A stretch of DNA of 18,426 nt from DASVFB01 sp045806505. Lineage in GTDB: Bacteria; Actinomycetota; Thermoleophilia; Gaiellales; Gaiellaceae. Position 1 is the first letter of the stretch. Each line of letters begins with the position of its first letter. Below, one piece after another: positions 1-6,405 of the stretch. A program made the position numbers and the translations under genes. The notes beneath the pieces were generated by a model that saw only the letters and a program-made list of their open reading frames with translations, was not told the DNA's origin and made no database searches. The DNA lies in NCBI GenBank assembly GCA_045806505.1, contig JBJMJE010000331.1:1-18426 (forward strand), read 5' to 3'.

Positions 1-732
1 CTTGCGGTCGCCCGCATTCCATGCATCGACGACCGGATCGATTTCGTCACCGCGGCCCAGCCACCGGAAGAATTCGGTATAGACCGGGACCGTCGCGTAG
101 GCGACGAACGTGCGCTTCGCCAGGGCGAGCGCCTCGTCGTCCGAACCGTGGATCGAGAAGAAGCGGCACGCGAGCTCCTTGTCCGGCTGCGCGAACGTGC
201 TGACCACGCGCTCCACGCCGCTCAAGGGCAGGAAGTTCGCGAACGCGCCGTCGGCCACGTCCCCTGCGAGCCGCAGCATGCGCTCGCGCAGGGCGGCGAG
301 AACGATCGGCACGGGCACCGCCGGCGGCGCCGCGAGCTTGAAGCCGCCCGGCGCGGGTTCTCCGGCGAGCACCGCTCGCAGGTAGCGAACCGTCTCCTCG
401 ACCTTCGCAAGCGGGCGCCGGAACGCGATCCCGTTCCACTGCTCGACGATCACGTTCGACGACGCGCCGAGCCCGAGGACGAAGCGGCCTTCGCTCAGGT
501 CGGCCAGCGCCGCCGCCGACTGCGCGAGTAGCGCCGGGCCGCGCGTGAAGACGTTGACGATCCCGGAGACGAGCCGGAGCCGCTCGCTGTGCACCGCGGC
601 GATCGCGAGCGGCGTGAAGCCGTCGAATTCGGTCGCCTCCGCAGACCAGACGTCGTCGTAGCCGGCGTCCTCGATGCGGCGCACGAGCGGCCCGAGCTCG
701 TGGAGCGGCACGCCCGTAAAGGGGATCGTCAT
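1..732 (-). CDS. LLM-class flavin-dependent (F420-type) oxidoreductase, C-terminus cut by window edge
   Basis: The first 244 residues of a luciferase-like monooxygenase-fold protein are present, and the frame is open to base 1, so the C-terminal part (family length is usually about 290-340) lies outside. Visible family features are an N-terminal beta strand (MTIPFTGVP), the segment IEDAGYDDVWSAE at about 20-32, the strand RLRLVSGIVNVFTR at about 53-66, then LSEGRFVLGLGASSNVIVEQWNG at about 79-101 followed by the helix RPLAKVEETVRYLRAVL. This last stretch is typical of actinobacterial F420-dependent LLM enzymes that use the TIM-barrel cofactor site. The ATG at 732 is used because an in-frame TGA lies six codons upstream with no other standard start between. 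The protein is probably cytosolic. The substrate cannot be told, and FMN instead of F420 is possible. It diverges from the thioesterase with only 30 bp between the start codons. Confidence 0.85.
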   Translation of the reverse strand, partial: MTIPFTGVPLHELGPLVRRIEDAGYDDVWSAEATEFDGFTPLAIAAVHSERLRLVSGIVNVFTRGPALLAQSAAALADLSEGRFVLGLGASSNVIVEQWNGIAFRRPLAKVEETVRYLRAVLAGEPAPGGFKLAAPPAVPVPIVLAALRERMLRLAGDVADGAFANFLPLSGVERVVSTFAQPDKELACRFFSIHGSDDEALALAKRTFVAYATVPVYTEFFRWLGRGDEIDPVVDAWNAGDRK

Positions 733-762
733 CGAGGTGCGGATGCGTCAGTATCTCGCGCA

Positions 763-1149
763 GTGGACTGGCACGCCGCGATGCCGTTCGGCGGGCTCCT
801 CGGCATCGAGCTCGTCGGCGAGCCGACGCCCGAGGAGGTCCGCGCCCGCCTCGAGTGGCGCGAGGAGCTCTGCACCGCCGGCGGGCTGCTCCACGGCGGC
901 GCGTTGATGGGTCTCGCCGACAGCGCCGGCGGCCTGTGCGCGTACCTGAACCTGCCGGACGGCGCCGCCGGGACGGCGACGATCCAGTCGGGCACGAGCT
1001 TCCTCCGGCCGGTGCGCGACGGCTACGCCGAAGCGACGAGCAGGCCGCTCAGCGTCGGCCGCAACGTCATCGCGGTCGAGACGGACATCGTCGACGCGCG
1101 CGGCCGAGCAGTCGCGCATGTCGTGCAGTCGCAGGCCGTCGTGCGCTAG
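763..1149 (+). CDS. PaaI-type hotdog-fold acyl-CoA thioesterase
   Basis: This is a 128-residue single hotdog domain of the PaaI/YbgC-like 4HBT superfamily, expected to hydrolyse acyl- or aryl-CoA thioesters in the cytosol. The hallmark is LLHGGALMGLADSAGG at residues 42-57: HGG at 44-46 and the acidic residue Asp53 on the central helix, which supplies the catalytic carboxylate in PaaI-type enzymes. The strand segments TIQSGTSFLRPVRDGYAEA and NVIAVETDIVDARGRAVAHV complete the fold. I chose GTG 763 as start because it gives the normal family length and begins the conserved region. ATG 781 (MPFGGLLG) is a fallback. The open frame extends left to 589, but that would overlap the whole start of the divergent oxidoreductase gene. 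No Shine-Dalgarno sequence is visible. Its stop overlaps the thiolase stop by 4 nt, tail to tail. Releasing free acid from stalled acyl-CoA in the neighbouring pathway is a reasonable inference. Confidence 0.85.
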   Translation: MDWHAAMPFGGLLGIELVGEPTPEEVRARLEWREELCTAGGLLHGGALMGLADSAGGLCAYLNLPDGAAGTATIQSGTSFLRPVRDGYAEATSRPLSVGRNVIAVETDIVDARGRAVAHVVQSQAVVR

Positions 1150-2291
1150 AGGCGCTCGACGATCATCGCCATGCCCTGGCCGCCGCCGACGCACATCGTC
1201 TCGAGGCCGATCGTCCGGTCGAGCGTCCCGAGGTCGTTCAGCAGCGTGTTCATGATGCGCGCGCCCGTCATGCCGTAGGGGTGCCCGAGCGCGATCGCGC
1301 CGCCGTGCGGGTTCAGCTTGTCGCTGAAGGGGTCGACGCCGATCTCGCGGCATACGGGCAGCACCTGCGCCGCGAACGCCTCGTTCAGCTCGACCACGTC
1401 GACGTCCTGGATCGTCATCGCGGCCTGCTTCAGCACGCGCCGCACCGCCTCGATCGGGCCGACGCCCATGATCTCCGGCTCCACGCCCGACACCGACGAG
1501 GCGACGATCCGCGCGCGCGGCTGGATCCCGAGCTCGCGCGCCCGCGTATCAGACATCACCACCACGGCAGCCGCGCCGTCGTTCAGGGGACACGAATTGC
1601 CGGCCGTGACCTTACCGCCGGGCTTGAACGCCGGCGCGAGCTCGGAGAGCTTCTCGAACGTCGAGCTGCGCCGCGGGCCGTCGTCCGCCGCGACGCCGTC
1701 CCACGGCGTGATCTCGCGCGCGAAGAAGCCGGAGTCCTGCGCCGCGACGGCGCGCTCCTGCGAACGCTGCGCGTAGCGGTCCATGTCCTCCCGCGAGACG
1801 TCCCACCGCTCGGCGACGTTCTCGGCCGTTAGTCCCATCGGGATGTACACGTTCGCGATCGGCGCGTCGTCGCCGAAGAGCTTCGGGTGCAGCTCCTCGG
1901 CGTCCTTCGGATACCCGTCGACTTGCGTGATCGACTCGACGCCGGCCGCGACATACGCATCGCCCTCGCCTGCGCGGATCGCGTGGAACGCCATGCGGAT
2001 CGTCTGCAGTGAAGAGGCGCAGAAGCGGTTGACGGTCGTCCCCGGAACCGTCTCCGGCAGGTTCGCGAGCAGCGCCGCGCGGCGCGCGAGATTCATGCCC
2101 TGCCTGTCCTGCGGGAAGCCGCAACCGACCATCACGTCGACGATCTCCTCGCGCGGAAGCTCCGGCACCTTCTTCAGCGCCTCGTCGATCGCGAACGCGA
2201 CGAGATCGTCGGGCCGTGCATCGACGAGTGAACCTTTGCGCGCGCGGCCGATCGGCGTGCGCGTCGCGGCGACGATCCAGGCCTCAGGCAT
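1146..2291 (-). CDS. Thiolase (acetyl-CoA C-acyltransferase)
   Basis: This is a complete 381-residue thiolase, the normal family length, catalysing CoA-dependent cleavage of 3-ketoacyl-CoA (or the reverse condensation). The nucleophilic cysteine is Cys91 in NRFCASSLQ. The conserved NEAFAAQ is at 303-309, the active-site His337 in GGAIALGHPYGMTGARI, and the second catalytic cysteine Cys367 in CVGGGQGMA near the C-terminus. All thiolase catalytic residues are present. It is the last gene of a minus-strand operon, and its ATG at 2291 lies inside the MaoC gene (8-nt overlap). The VNRFCASSLQ active-site context and the LGHPYGMTGAR motif fit degradative FadA/AtoB-like enzymes. Chain-length preference cannot be read. 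As the last step of the local beta-oxidation set it would release acetyl-CoA or propionyl-CoA. Confidence 0.95.
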   Translation of the reverse strand: MPEAWIVAATRTPIGRARKGSLVDARPDDLVAFAIDEALKKVPELPREEIVDVMVGCGFPQDRQGMNLARRAALLANLPETVPGTTVNRFCASSLQTIRMAFHAIRAGEGDAYVAAGVESITQVDGYPKDAEELHPKLFGDDAPIANVYIPMGLTAENVAERWDVSREDMDRYAQRSQERAVAAQDSGFFAREITPWDGVAADDGPRRSSTFEKLSELAPAFKPGGKVTAGNSCPLNDGAAAVVVMSDTRARELGIQPRARIVASSVSGVEPEIMGVGPIEAVRRVLKQAAMTIQDVDVVELNEAFAAQVLPVCREIGVDPFSDKLNPHGGAIALGHPYGMTGARIMNTLLNDLGTLDRTIGLETMCVGGGQGMAMIVERL

Positions 2292-2748
2292 CGGGCATCC
2301 CCGCCGCCATGTAGACGACCTCGCCGACCAGCGCCGGCTTGTCCTTTCCCTCGATCTCGACCTGGACGCCGACCGTCCAGACGATGCTCGGCCCGCGGCG
2401 CACCGTGCGCGCGAGCTTCGCGTGCAGCCGCACGCGCGAGCCCACCGGCACGGGACTCGTGAAGCGGACCTTCTCGGTGCCGTAGTTCACGCCCATCACC
2501 GCGTCGCTAACCGAGATGACCTCCGCGAGCAGCATCGGCAGCATCGCGAGGGTGAGGTATCCGTGCGCGACCGGCCCGCCGAACGGCCCGTCCTTCGCGC
2601 GCTCGGGATCGACGTGGATCCACTGGTGGTCGCCTGTCGCCTCCGCGAACTGGTTCACCTGCTCCTGCGTGATCTCGTGCCACGAGCTCGTGCCGAGCTC
2701 GCGATCGCCGGTCCGTTCCAGCTCGTCGATCGTCAGCGTCGTCGTCAT
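2284..2748 (-). CDS. MaoC-like (R)-specific enoyl-CoA hydratase
   Basis: This is a 154-residue single-hotdog MaoC dehydratase-domain protein, expected to hydrate trans-2-enoyl-CoA to (R)-3-hydroxyacyl-CoA. The hydratase-2 signature is recognisable as FAEATGDHQWIHVDPERA at about 34-51, with the catalytic pair Asp40 and His45. The position usually occupied by Asn (DxNPxH) is Gln42, as in the NodN-like subgroup. GPVAHGYLTLAMLPMLL at about 58-74 and YGTEKVRFTSPVPVGSRVRL at about 89-108 are the usual lid helix and second conserved strand. The start ATG 2748 has a clear ribosome binding site (AAGGAG, at 2756-2761, 7 nt spacing). The ATG overlaps the TGA of the acyl-CoA ligase (ATGA), and its own stop overlaps the thiolase. 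Homodimers are usual in this family. Confidence 0.92.
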   Translation of the reverse strand: MTTTLTIDELERTGDRELGTSSWHEITQEQVNQFAEATGDHQWIHVDPERAKDGPFGGPVAHGYLTLAMLPMLLAEVISVSDAVMGVNYGTEKVRFTSPVPVGSRVRLHAKLARTVRRGPSIVWTVGVQVEIEGKDKPALVGEVVYMAAGMPDA

Positions 2749-4181
2749 CTCGGTGCTCCTTCCTCTACGGCCAGCAACTCGCGCAGTGCCTTGCGATCGA
2801 CCTTGCCGACCGGCGTCTGCGGCAACGTGGCGACCACGTGAATCTCTCTCGGATACTTGTACCCGCCGAGGCGTTCCTTGCCGAAGACGATCAGCTCGTC
2901 GACGGCGATCTCTTCGCGCAGCGTGACGAAGGCGACGACCTCCTCGCCGTGCACCTCGTCTGCGCGGCCGACGACGCACGCCGTCGCGACAGCGGAATGC
3001 TCGACCAGCGCCTCCTCGACGTCGCGCGGGAAGACGTTGAAGCCGCCGCGGATGATCAGATCCTTCTTGCGGTCGAGGATCGTCAGGTAGCCCTCGTCGT
3101 CGAGGCGCCCCATGTCGCCGGTGTAGAGCCAGCCGTCGCGGATCGTCTCCGCGGTGAGCTCCGGCGCGTTCCAGTAGCCCTTCATCACGAGGTCGGAGCG
3201 CACGCAGATCTCGCCCTCGTCGACCCGTACTTTCGTGCCCGGCACCGGCTCGCCGACGCTTCCGTAGCGGATGCGCCCCGGCCGGTTCGTCGACACGAGC
3301 GCCGACGTCTCCGTCAGCCCGTAGCCCTCGCGGATCTCGACGCCGGGGACGCGGCGCGTGAACTCCGTGATCGCCTCGGGCGCGAGCGGTGCCGCTCCCG
3401 ACGCGACATACCGCAGCTCCGCGAGGTCGTAGTCCTCGAGCGGCTCGCGGAGGAGCATGTAGAGCATCGACGGGACGACGGGCGCGATCTGGCTGCGGTG
3501 CTCCTGCGCGAGTGCGAGCCACGATCCGGCGTCGAACCAGCGCATCAGCACGGACTGCGGCCGGCCCGGATGGTGCAGCGCGACGTTGAGCACGAGCAGC
3601 CCGTACGAGTGCGAGAGCGGCAGGCACGAGAGCGACCGGTCGATGCCTTCGACGTGGCCGGCGTCGTGTCCGTGACGGCCCGCCTCCCAGAGGTTCGCGT
3701 GCGTGAGCATGACGCCTTTCGAGCGACCGGTCGTGCCGCCGGTGTAGACGAGCGCCGCGAGATCGTCGTCGTCGCGCGTCACGATCCGCAGCGGATCCGA
3801 CGACTCGAGCTCCGCGAGATCGAGGACGACGCGGACGCCGTCCGCCGCCGCCTCGACGGTGTCGCGCACGAGCGGCGAAGCGATCACGAGGCTCGGCTGC
3901 GCGTCCAGGAGGATCCGCCGCAGCTCGTCGGTGCTGGCGAGGAAGATCACCGGCGTCACGACCGCGCCCGCGCGCGCGACCGCGTGGTAGACGGCACCCA
4001 CGTCGGGCGAGTTCTCCATCGTCACGACGACCCGGTCGCCCGGCTTCACGCCGACGTCGAGGCGTGCGCCGCGGTCGAACAGCTCGCCGCTCGAATGCCA
4101 GCGTCCCTCGAACGACAGCGCGTCGTAGTCGCCGCGGCGCTCGTACGTCTCTTCTGCGAGCTGTGCGAGGTTCCGCGTCAT
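2745..4181 (-). CDS. AMP-forming acyl-CoA synthetase (ligase)
   Basis: This is a 478-residue member of the ANL adenylating superfamily that should activate a carboxylic acid to acyl-AMP and then acyl-CoA. The ATP-binding P-loop VYTGGTTGRSKGV is at 145-157, with TGG in place of the common TSG. The A5 motif YGLTETSA is at 287-294 and the A7 aspartate in LYTGDMGRL at 353-360. The hinge is in DRKKDLIIRGGFNVFP at 370-385 and the A10 lysine Lys460 in PQTPVGKVDRKAL. All catalytic elements are present. The protein is somewhat shorter than most fatty-acyl ligases (about 500-560), with a short N-terminal domain. The start ATG 4181 overlaps the SDR stop (ATGA), and the stop overlaps the MaoC start in the same way, so translation is probably coupled. 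The open frame continues upstream inside the SDR gene, but no homology supports it. Substrate chain length is unknown; medium-chain, branched or aromatic acids are all possible. Confidence 0.93.
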   Translation of the reverse strand: MTRNLAQLAEETYERRGDYDALSFEGRWHSSGELFDRGARLDVGVKPGDRVVVTMENSPDVGAVYHAVARAGAVVTPVIFLASTDELRRILLDAQPSLVIASPLVRDTVEAAADGVRVVLDLAELESSDPLRIVTRDDDDLAALVYTGGTTGRSKGVMLTHANLWEAGRHGHDAGHVEGIDRSLSCLPLSHSYGLLVLNVALHHPGRPQSVLMRWFDAGSWLALAQEHRSQIAPVVPSMLYMLLREPLEDYDLAELRYVASGAAPLAPEAITEFTRRVPGVEIREGYGLTETSALVSTNRPGRIRYGSVGEPVPGTKVRVDEGEICVRSDLVMKGYWNAPELTAETIRDGWLYTGDMGRLDDEGYLTILDRKKDLIIRGGFNVFPRDVEEALVEHSAVATACVVGRADEVHGEEVVAFVTLREEIAVDELIVFGKERLGGYKYPREIHVVATLPQTPVGKVDRKALRELLAVEEGAPR

Positions 4182-5113
4182 TCGCGCAGCGAGCGGCCGC
4201 CCGCGTCGTGCATCGAGGCGAGCATCCCGCGCGGCTCGGCGCCGTACGTCAGCCGCTCGTGCAACGCCGCGAGCAGCGCGTCGGGATCCCAGCGCGCGTC
4301 GCCGGCGGAGAATAGCTCGTCCGCGTGCCATCCGGCGAGCATGTTGACCGCGCCGCCGTAGACGAAGAAGACCTGTCCATTGATGTCCTGCGACTCTTCC
4401 GCGCAGAGCGCCACGACGATCGGCGAGTTGTTCGCGGGATCGGCGGGGTCGAAGCCCTCGTCGGGCGGCGGGATCTCGCCGAACGCCGCCTCGGTCATGC
4501 GCGTGCGCGCGTTCGGCGCGATCGCATTGACCGTGACGCCGTAGCGGGAGAGCTCCTGCGCGGCGATCAGCGTGAAGCCGACGATGCCGGCCTTCGCTGC
4601 GCCGTAGTTCGCCTGCCCGACGTTGCCGAAGACGCCCGACGGGCTCGACGTGTTGATGACGCGCGCGCGGACGTCCTCGCCTGCCTTCGAGCGCTCGCGC
4701 CAGTGCGCCGCCGCGTGCCGCGTCGGCGCGAAGTGCCCTTTCAGGTGCACCTCGATCACGGCGTCCCACTCGTCCTCGGACATGTTCACGAGCATGCGGT
4801 CGCGGAGGATCCCCGCGTTGTTGACGAGGATGTCCAGCTTTCCGAAGCGGTCGATGGCCGCCTGCACCATGCGTCCGGCGCCGGCGAAGTCGGCGACGTC
4901 CTCGCCGTTCGCGATCGCCTCGCCGCCGAGCGCCTCGATCTCGCGCACGACGTCGTGCGCCGGACCTTCGCTCGCGCCTTCACCGGCGAGCGATGCGCCG
5001 AGGTCGTTGACGACGAGCTTCGCGCCTGCACGAGCGAGCGCGAGCGCGTGCTCGCGACCGATCCCGCGCCCCGCGCCGGTGACGATCGCGACCTTGCCGC
5101 TCAGATCAGGCAT
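4178..5113 (-). CDS. Short-chain dehydrogenase/reductase, MFE-2-like 3-hydroxyacyl-CoA dehydrogenase type
   Basis: This is a 311-residue classical SDR. The cofactor motif TGAGRGIG is at 12-19, with an aspartate (Asp37 in VVNDLG) after beta-2, which favours NAD(H). NNAG is at 98-101, the catalytic Ser157 in INTSSPSG, and Tyr170 and Lys174 in NYGAAKAG. The NDLGASLAGEG segment, the RVINTSSPSGVFGNVGQANYGAAKAG active site and a C-terminal extension of about 50 residues beyond the usual 250 resemble the dehydrogenase part of peroxisomal multifunctional enzyme 2 and mycobacterial homologues. That suggests oxidation of (R)-3-hydroxyacyl-CoA. It is the first gene of the operon SDR-ligase-MaoC-thiolase. 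ATG 5113 was chosen because the Rossmann strand begins seven residues later. It diverges from the acyl-CoA dehydrogenase with 25 bp between starts. Confidence 0.93.
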   Translation of the reverse strand: MPDLSGKVAIVTGAGRGIGREHALALARAGAKLVVNDLGASLAGEGASEGPAHDVVREIEALGGEAIANGEDVADFAGAGRMVQAAIDRFGKLDILVNNAGILRDRMLVNMSEDEWDAVIEVHLKGHFAPTRHAAAHWRERSKAGEDVRARVINTSSPSGVFGNVGQANYGAAKAGIVGFTLIAAQELSRYGVTVNAIAPNARTRMTEAAFGEIPPPDEGFDPADPANNSPIVVALCAEESQDINGQVFFVYGGAVNMLAGWHADELFSAGDARWDPDALLAALHERLTYGAEPRGMLASMHDAGGRSLRE

Positions 5114-5138
5114 GGCGCATCTGTGTGAGATTACCGCG
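5114..5138. promoter_or_regulatory. Divergent promoter region between SDR operon and acyl-CoA dehydrogenase
   Basis: Only 25 bp separate the two ATG codons. On the minus strand TAATCT (complement of 5128-5133) is a fair -10 hexamer, which would leave a leader of only a few bases before the SDR start. On the plus strand TGAGAT (5126-5131) ends 7 nt before the dehydrogenase ATG, which would suit a leaderless transcript. I see no convincing -35 box for either and no clear Shine-Dalgarno sequence in front of either gene. The two -10 candidates overlap, so the two transcripts may be mutually exclusive or share one regulator. This is a sequence-pattern call only. Confidence 0.3.
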
Positions 5139-6290
5139 ATGGATTTCCGGCTCACGGACGAACAGGAGCTGATCCGCAGCTCCGCGCGCGAGTTCGCCGA
5201 GCGGGAGCTCGCGCCGCACACGCGGGACTGGGACCGCGCGGAGGAGATCGACCGCTCGCTCGTCCCGAAGCTCGCGGACGCCGGCTTCCTCGGCGCCGGC
5301 TGGGGCGAGGAGTACGGCGGCAGCGGCCTCGACACGCTGTCCTACGCGCTCGTCGTCGAGGAGCTCGGTAAGGTCGACTCCTCCGTGCGCGGGATCGTGT
5401 CGGTCAACGTCGGGCTCGTCGGCAAGACGATCGCCCGCTTCGGCGCGGAGGAGCAGAAGCGCGAGTGGCTGCCGAAGCTCGCGAGCGGCGAGAGCCTCGG
5501 CTGCTACGCGCTCACCGAGCCCGGTTGCGGCTCCGACGCCGCCGCCCTCGCGACGCGCGCCGAGCGTGACGGTGACGACTGGCTCCTCACCGGGTCGAAG
5601 ACGTTCATCACGCTGGGCACGTGGGCGTCCGTCGCGCTCGTGTTCGCGCGCACGGGCGGTGACGGACCGCGCGGCATCACGTGCTTCCTCGTGCCGGCGG
5701 ACGGCGAGGGTTTCTCGTCGCACCCGATCAAGGGAAAGCTCGGCCTCCGCGCGCAGGACACCGCGGAGCTTTCGCTCGACGGCGTGCGCGTGCCGGACGC
5801 GAACCGCCTCGGCGAGCTCGACGGCGGCTTCCGCGTCGCGATGTCGGCGCTCGACGTCGGCCGGATCTCGCTCGCCGCCGGGTGCGTCGGAATCGCGCAG
5901 GGCTGCCTCGACGCTGCGGTTCAGTACGCGCGTGAACGACGCGCGTTCGGTCGGCCGATCGGAGGCTTTCAGCTCGTTCAGGAACTGCTGGCCGACATCG
6001 GCGTCGAGACGGAGGCCGCACGGCTGCTCGCGTGGCGCGCGGCGGCGCTCGCCGATGCGCACGTCAAGCATACGCTCGAGTCGTCGGTGGCGAAGCTGTA
6101 CGCGAGCGAGGTCGCCGTACGGGCCGCGAACAGCGCCGTGCAGGTGTTCGGCGGCTACGGGTACGTCGATGAGTACCCGGTCGGGAAGTACCTGCGCGAC
6201 GCTCGGGTAACGACGCTGTACGAGGGCACGAGCCAGATCCAGAAGCTGATCATCGGCCGCGCTCTTACCGGCGAGAGCGCATTCACCTGA
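5139..6290 (+). CDS. Acyl-CoA dehydrogenase
   Basis: This is a complete 383-residue flavoprotein of the ACAD family, expected to oxidise acyl-CoA to trans-2-enoyl-CoA with FAD and pass electrons to ETF. The N-terminal helical domain starts with MDFRLTDEQELIRSSAREFA. The FAD/substrate signature CYALTEPGCGSDAA is at 122-135, the segment WLLTGSKTFIT at 148-158, and RRAFGRPIGGFQ at 267-278. The C-terminal QVFGGYGYVDEYPV is at 335-348 and the catalytic base Glu362 is in LYEGTSQIQ. Nothing is missing. ATG 5139 gives the normal N-terminus; an in-frame ATG at 5112 would add nine residues but lies over the SDR start codon. The gene diverges from the SDR operon and would supply the first oxidation of the same pathway. 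It ends before a strong hairpin cluster. Confidence 0.95.
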   Translation: MDFRLTDEQELIRSSAREFAERELAPHTRDWDRAEEIDRSLVPKLADAGFLGAGWGEEYGGSGLDTLSYALVVEELGKVDSSVRGIVSVNVGLVGKTIARFGAEEQKREWLPKLASGESLGCYALTEPGCGSDAAALATRAERDGDDWLLTGSKTFITLGTWASVALVFARTGGDGPRGITCFLVPADGEGFSSHPIKGKLGLRAQDTAELSLDGVRVPDANRLGELDGGFRVAMSALDVGRISLAAGCVGIAQGCLDAAVQYARERRAFGRPIGGFQLVQELLADIGVETEAARLLAWRAAALADAHVKHTLESSVAKLYASEVAVRAANSAVQVFGGYGYVDEYPVGKYLRDARVTTLYEGTSQIQKLIIGRALTGESAFT

Positions 6291-6308
6291 TCGACAGCCC
6301 GTAGAAGG

Positions 6309-6384
6309 CGCGGCTTTGCCGCGTTCGAAGTCCGGAGGACTTCGAACGGTAAGCAAGAGGGCCGGTTGCCCGGCCCTCTTGCTT
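6309..6384. terminator. Bidirectional terminator of three adjacent hairpins
   Basis: The gap between the convergent acyl-CoA dehydrogenase and binding-protein genes holds three stem-loops in a row. The first is CGCGGC/GCCGCG (6309-6314 with 6318-6323, 3-nt loop). The second is an 11-bp perfect stem GTTCGAAGTCC/GGACTTCGAAC (6323-6333 with 6337-6347, 3-nt loop). The third is a 15-bp perfect GC-rich stem AAGCAAGAGGGCCGG/CCGGCCCTCTTGCTT (6351-6365 with 6370-6384, loop TTGC). The third would be very stable on both strands. There is no run of T on either side, so it is the hairpin-without-U-tract type often proposed for actinobacteria. Confidence 0.75.
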
Positions 6385-6405
6385 CGAACGTAGAACCTCT
6401 TGCTT
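6322..6405. repeat. Repeated hairpin arms allowing alternative pairing
   Basis: Two short words of the terminator occur an extra time. CTTCGAACG is at 6340-6348 and again at 6382-6390; both copies can pair with CGTTCGAAG at 6322-6330. CCTCTTGCTT is at 6375-6384 and again at 6396-6405, where it runs into the stop codon of the binding-protein gene; both copies can pair with AAGCAAGAGG at 6351-6360. So two mutually exclusive foldings can be drawn. Confidence 0.7.

Noticed and set aside
589..762. Longer N-terminus for the thioesterase, open frame from 589
   Set aside because: It would lie antisense over the start of the oxidoreductase gene and adds about 58 residues that no single-hotdog thioesterase has. 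GTG 763 fits the family length.
5112..5138. ATG at 5112 as the start of the acyl-CoA dehydrogenase
   Set aside because: It adds nine residues before the usual MDFRLTDEQE start and overlaps the divergent SDR start codon. It cannot be excluded, but ATG 5139 is better.
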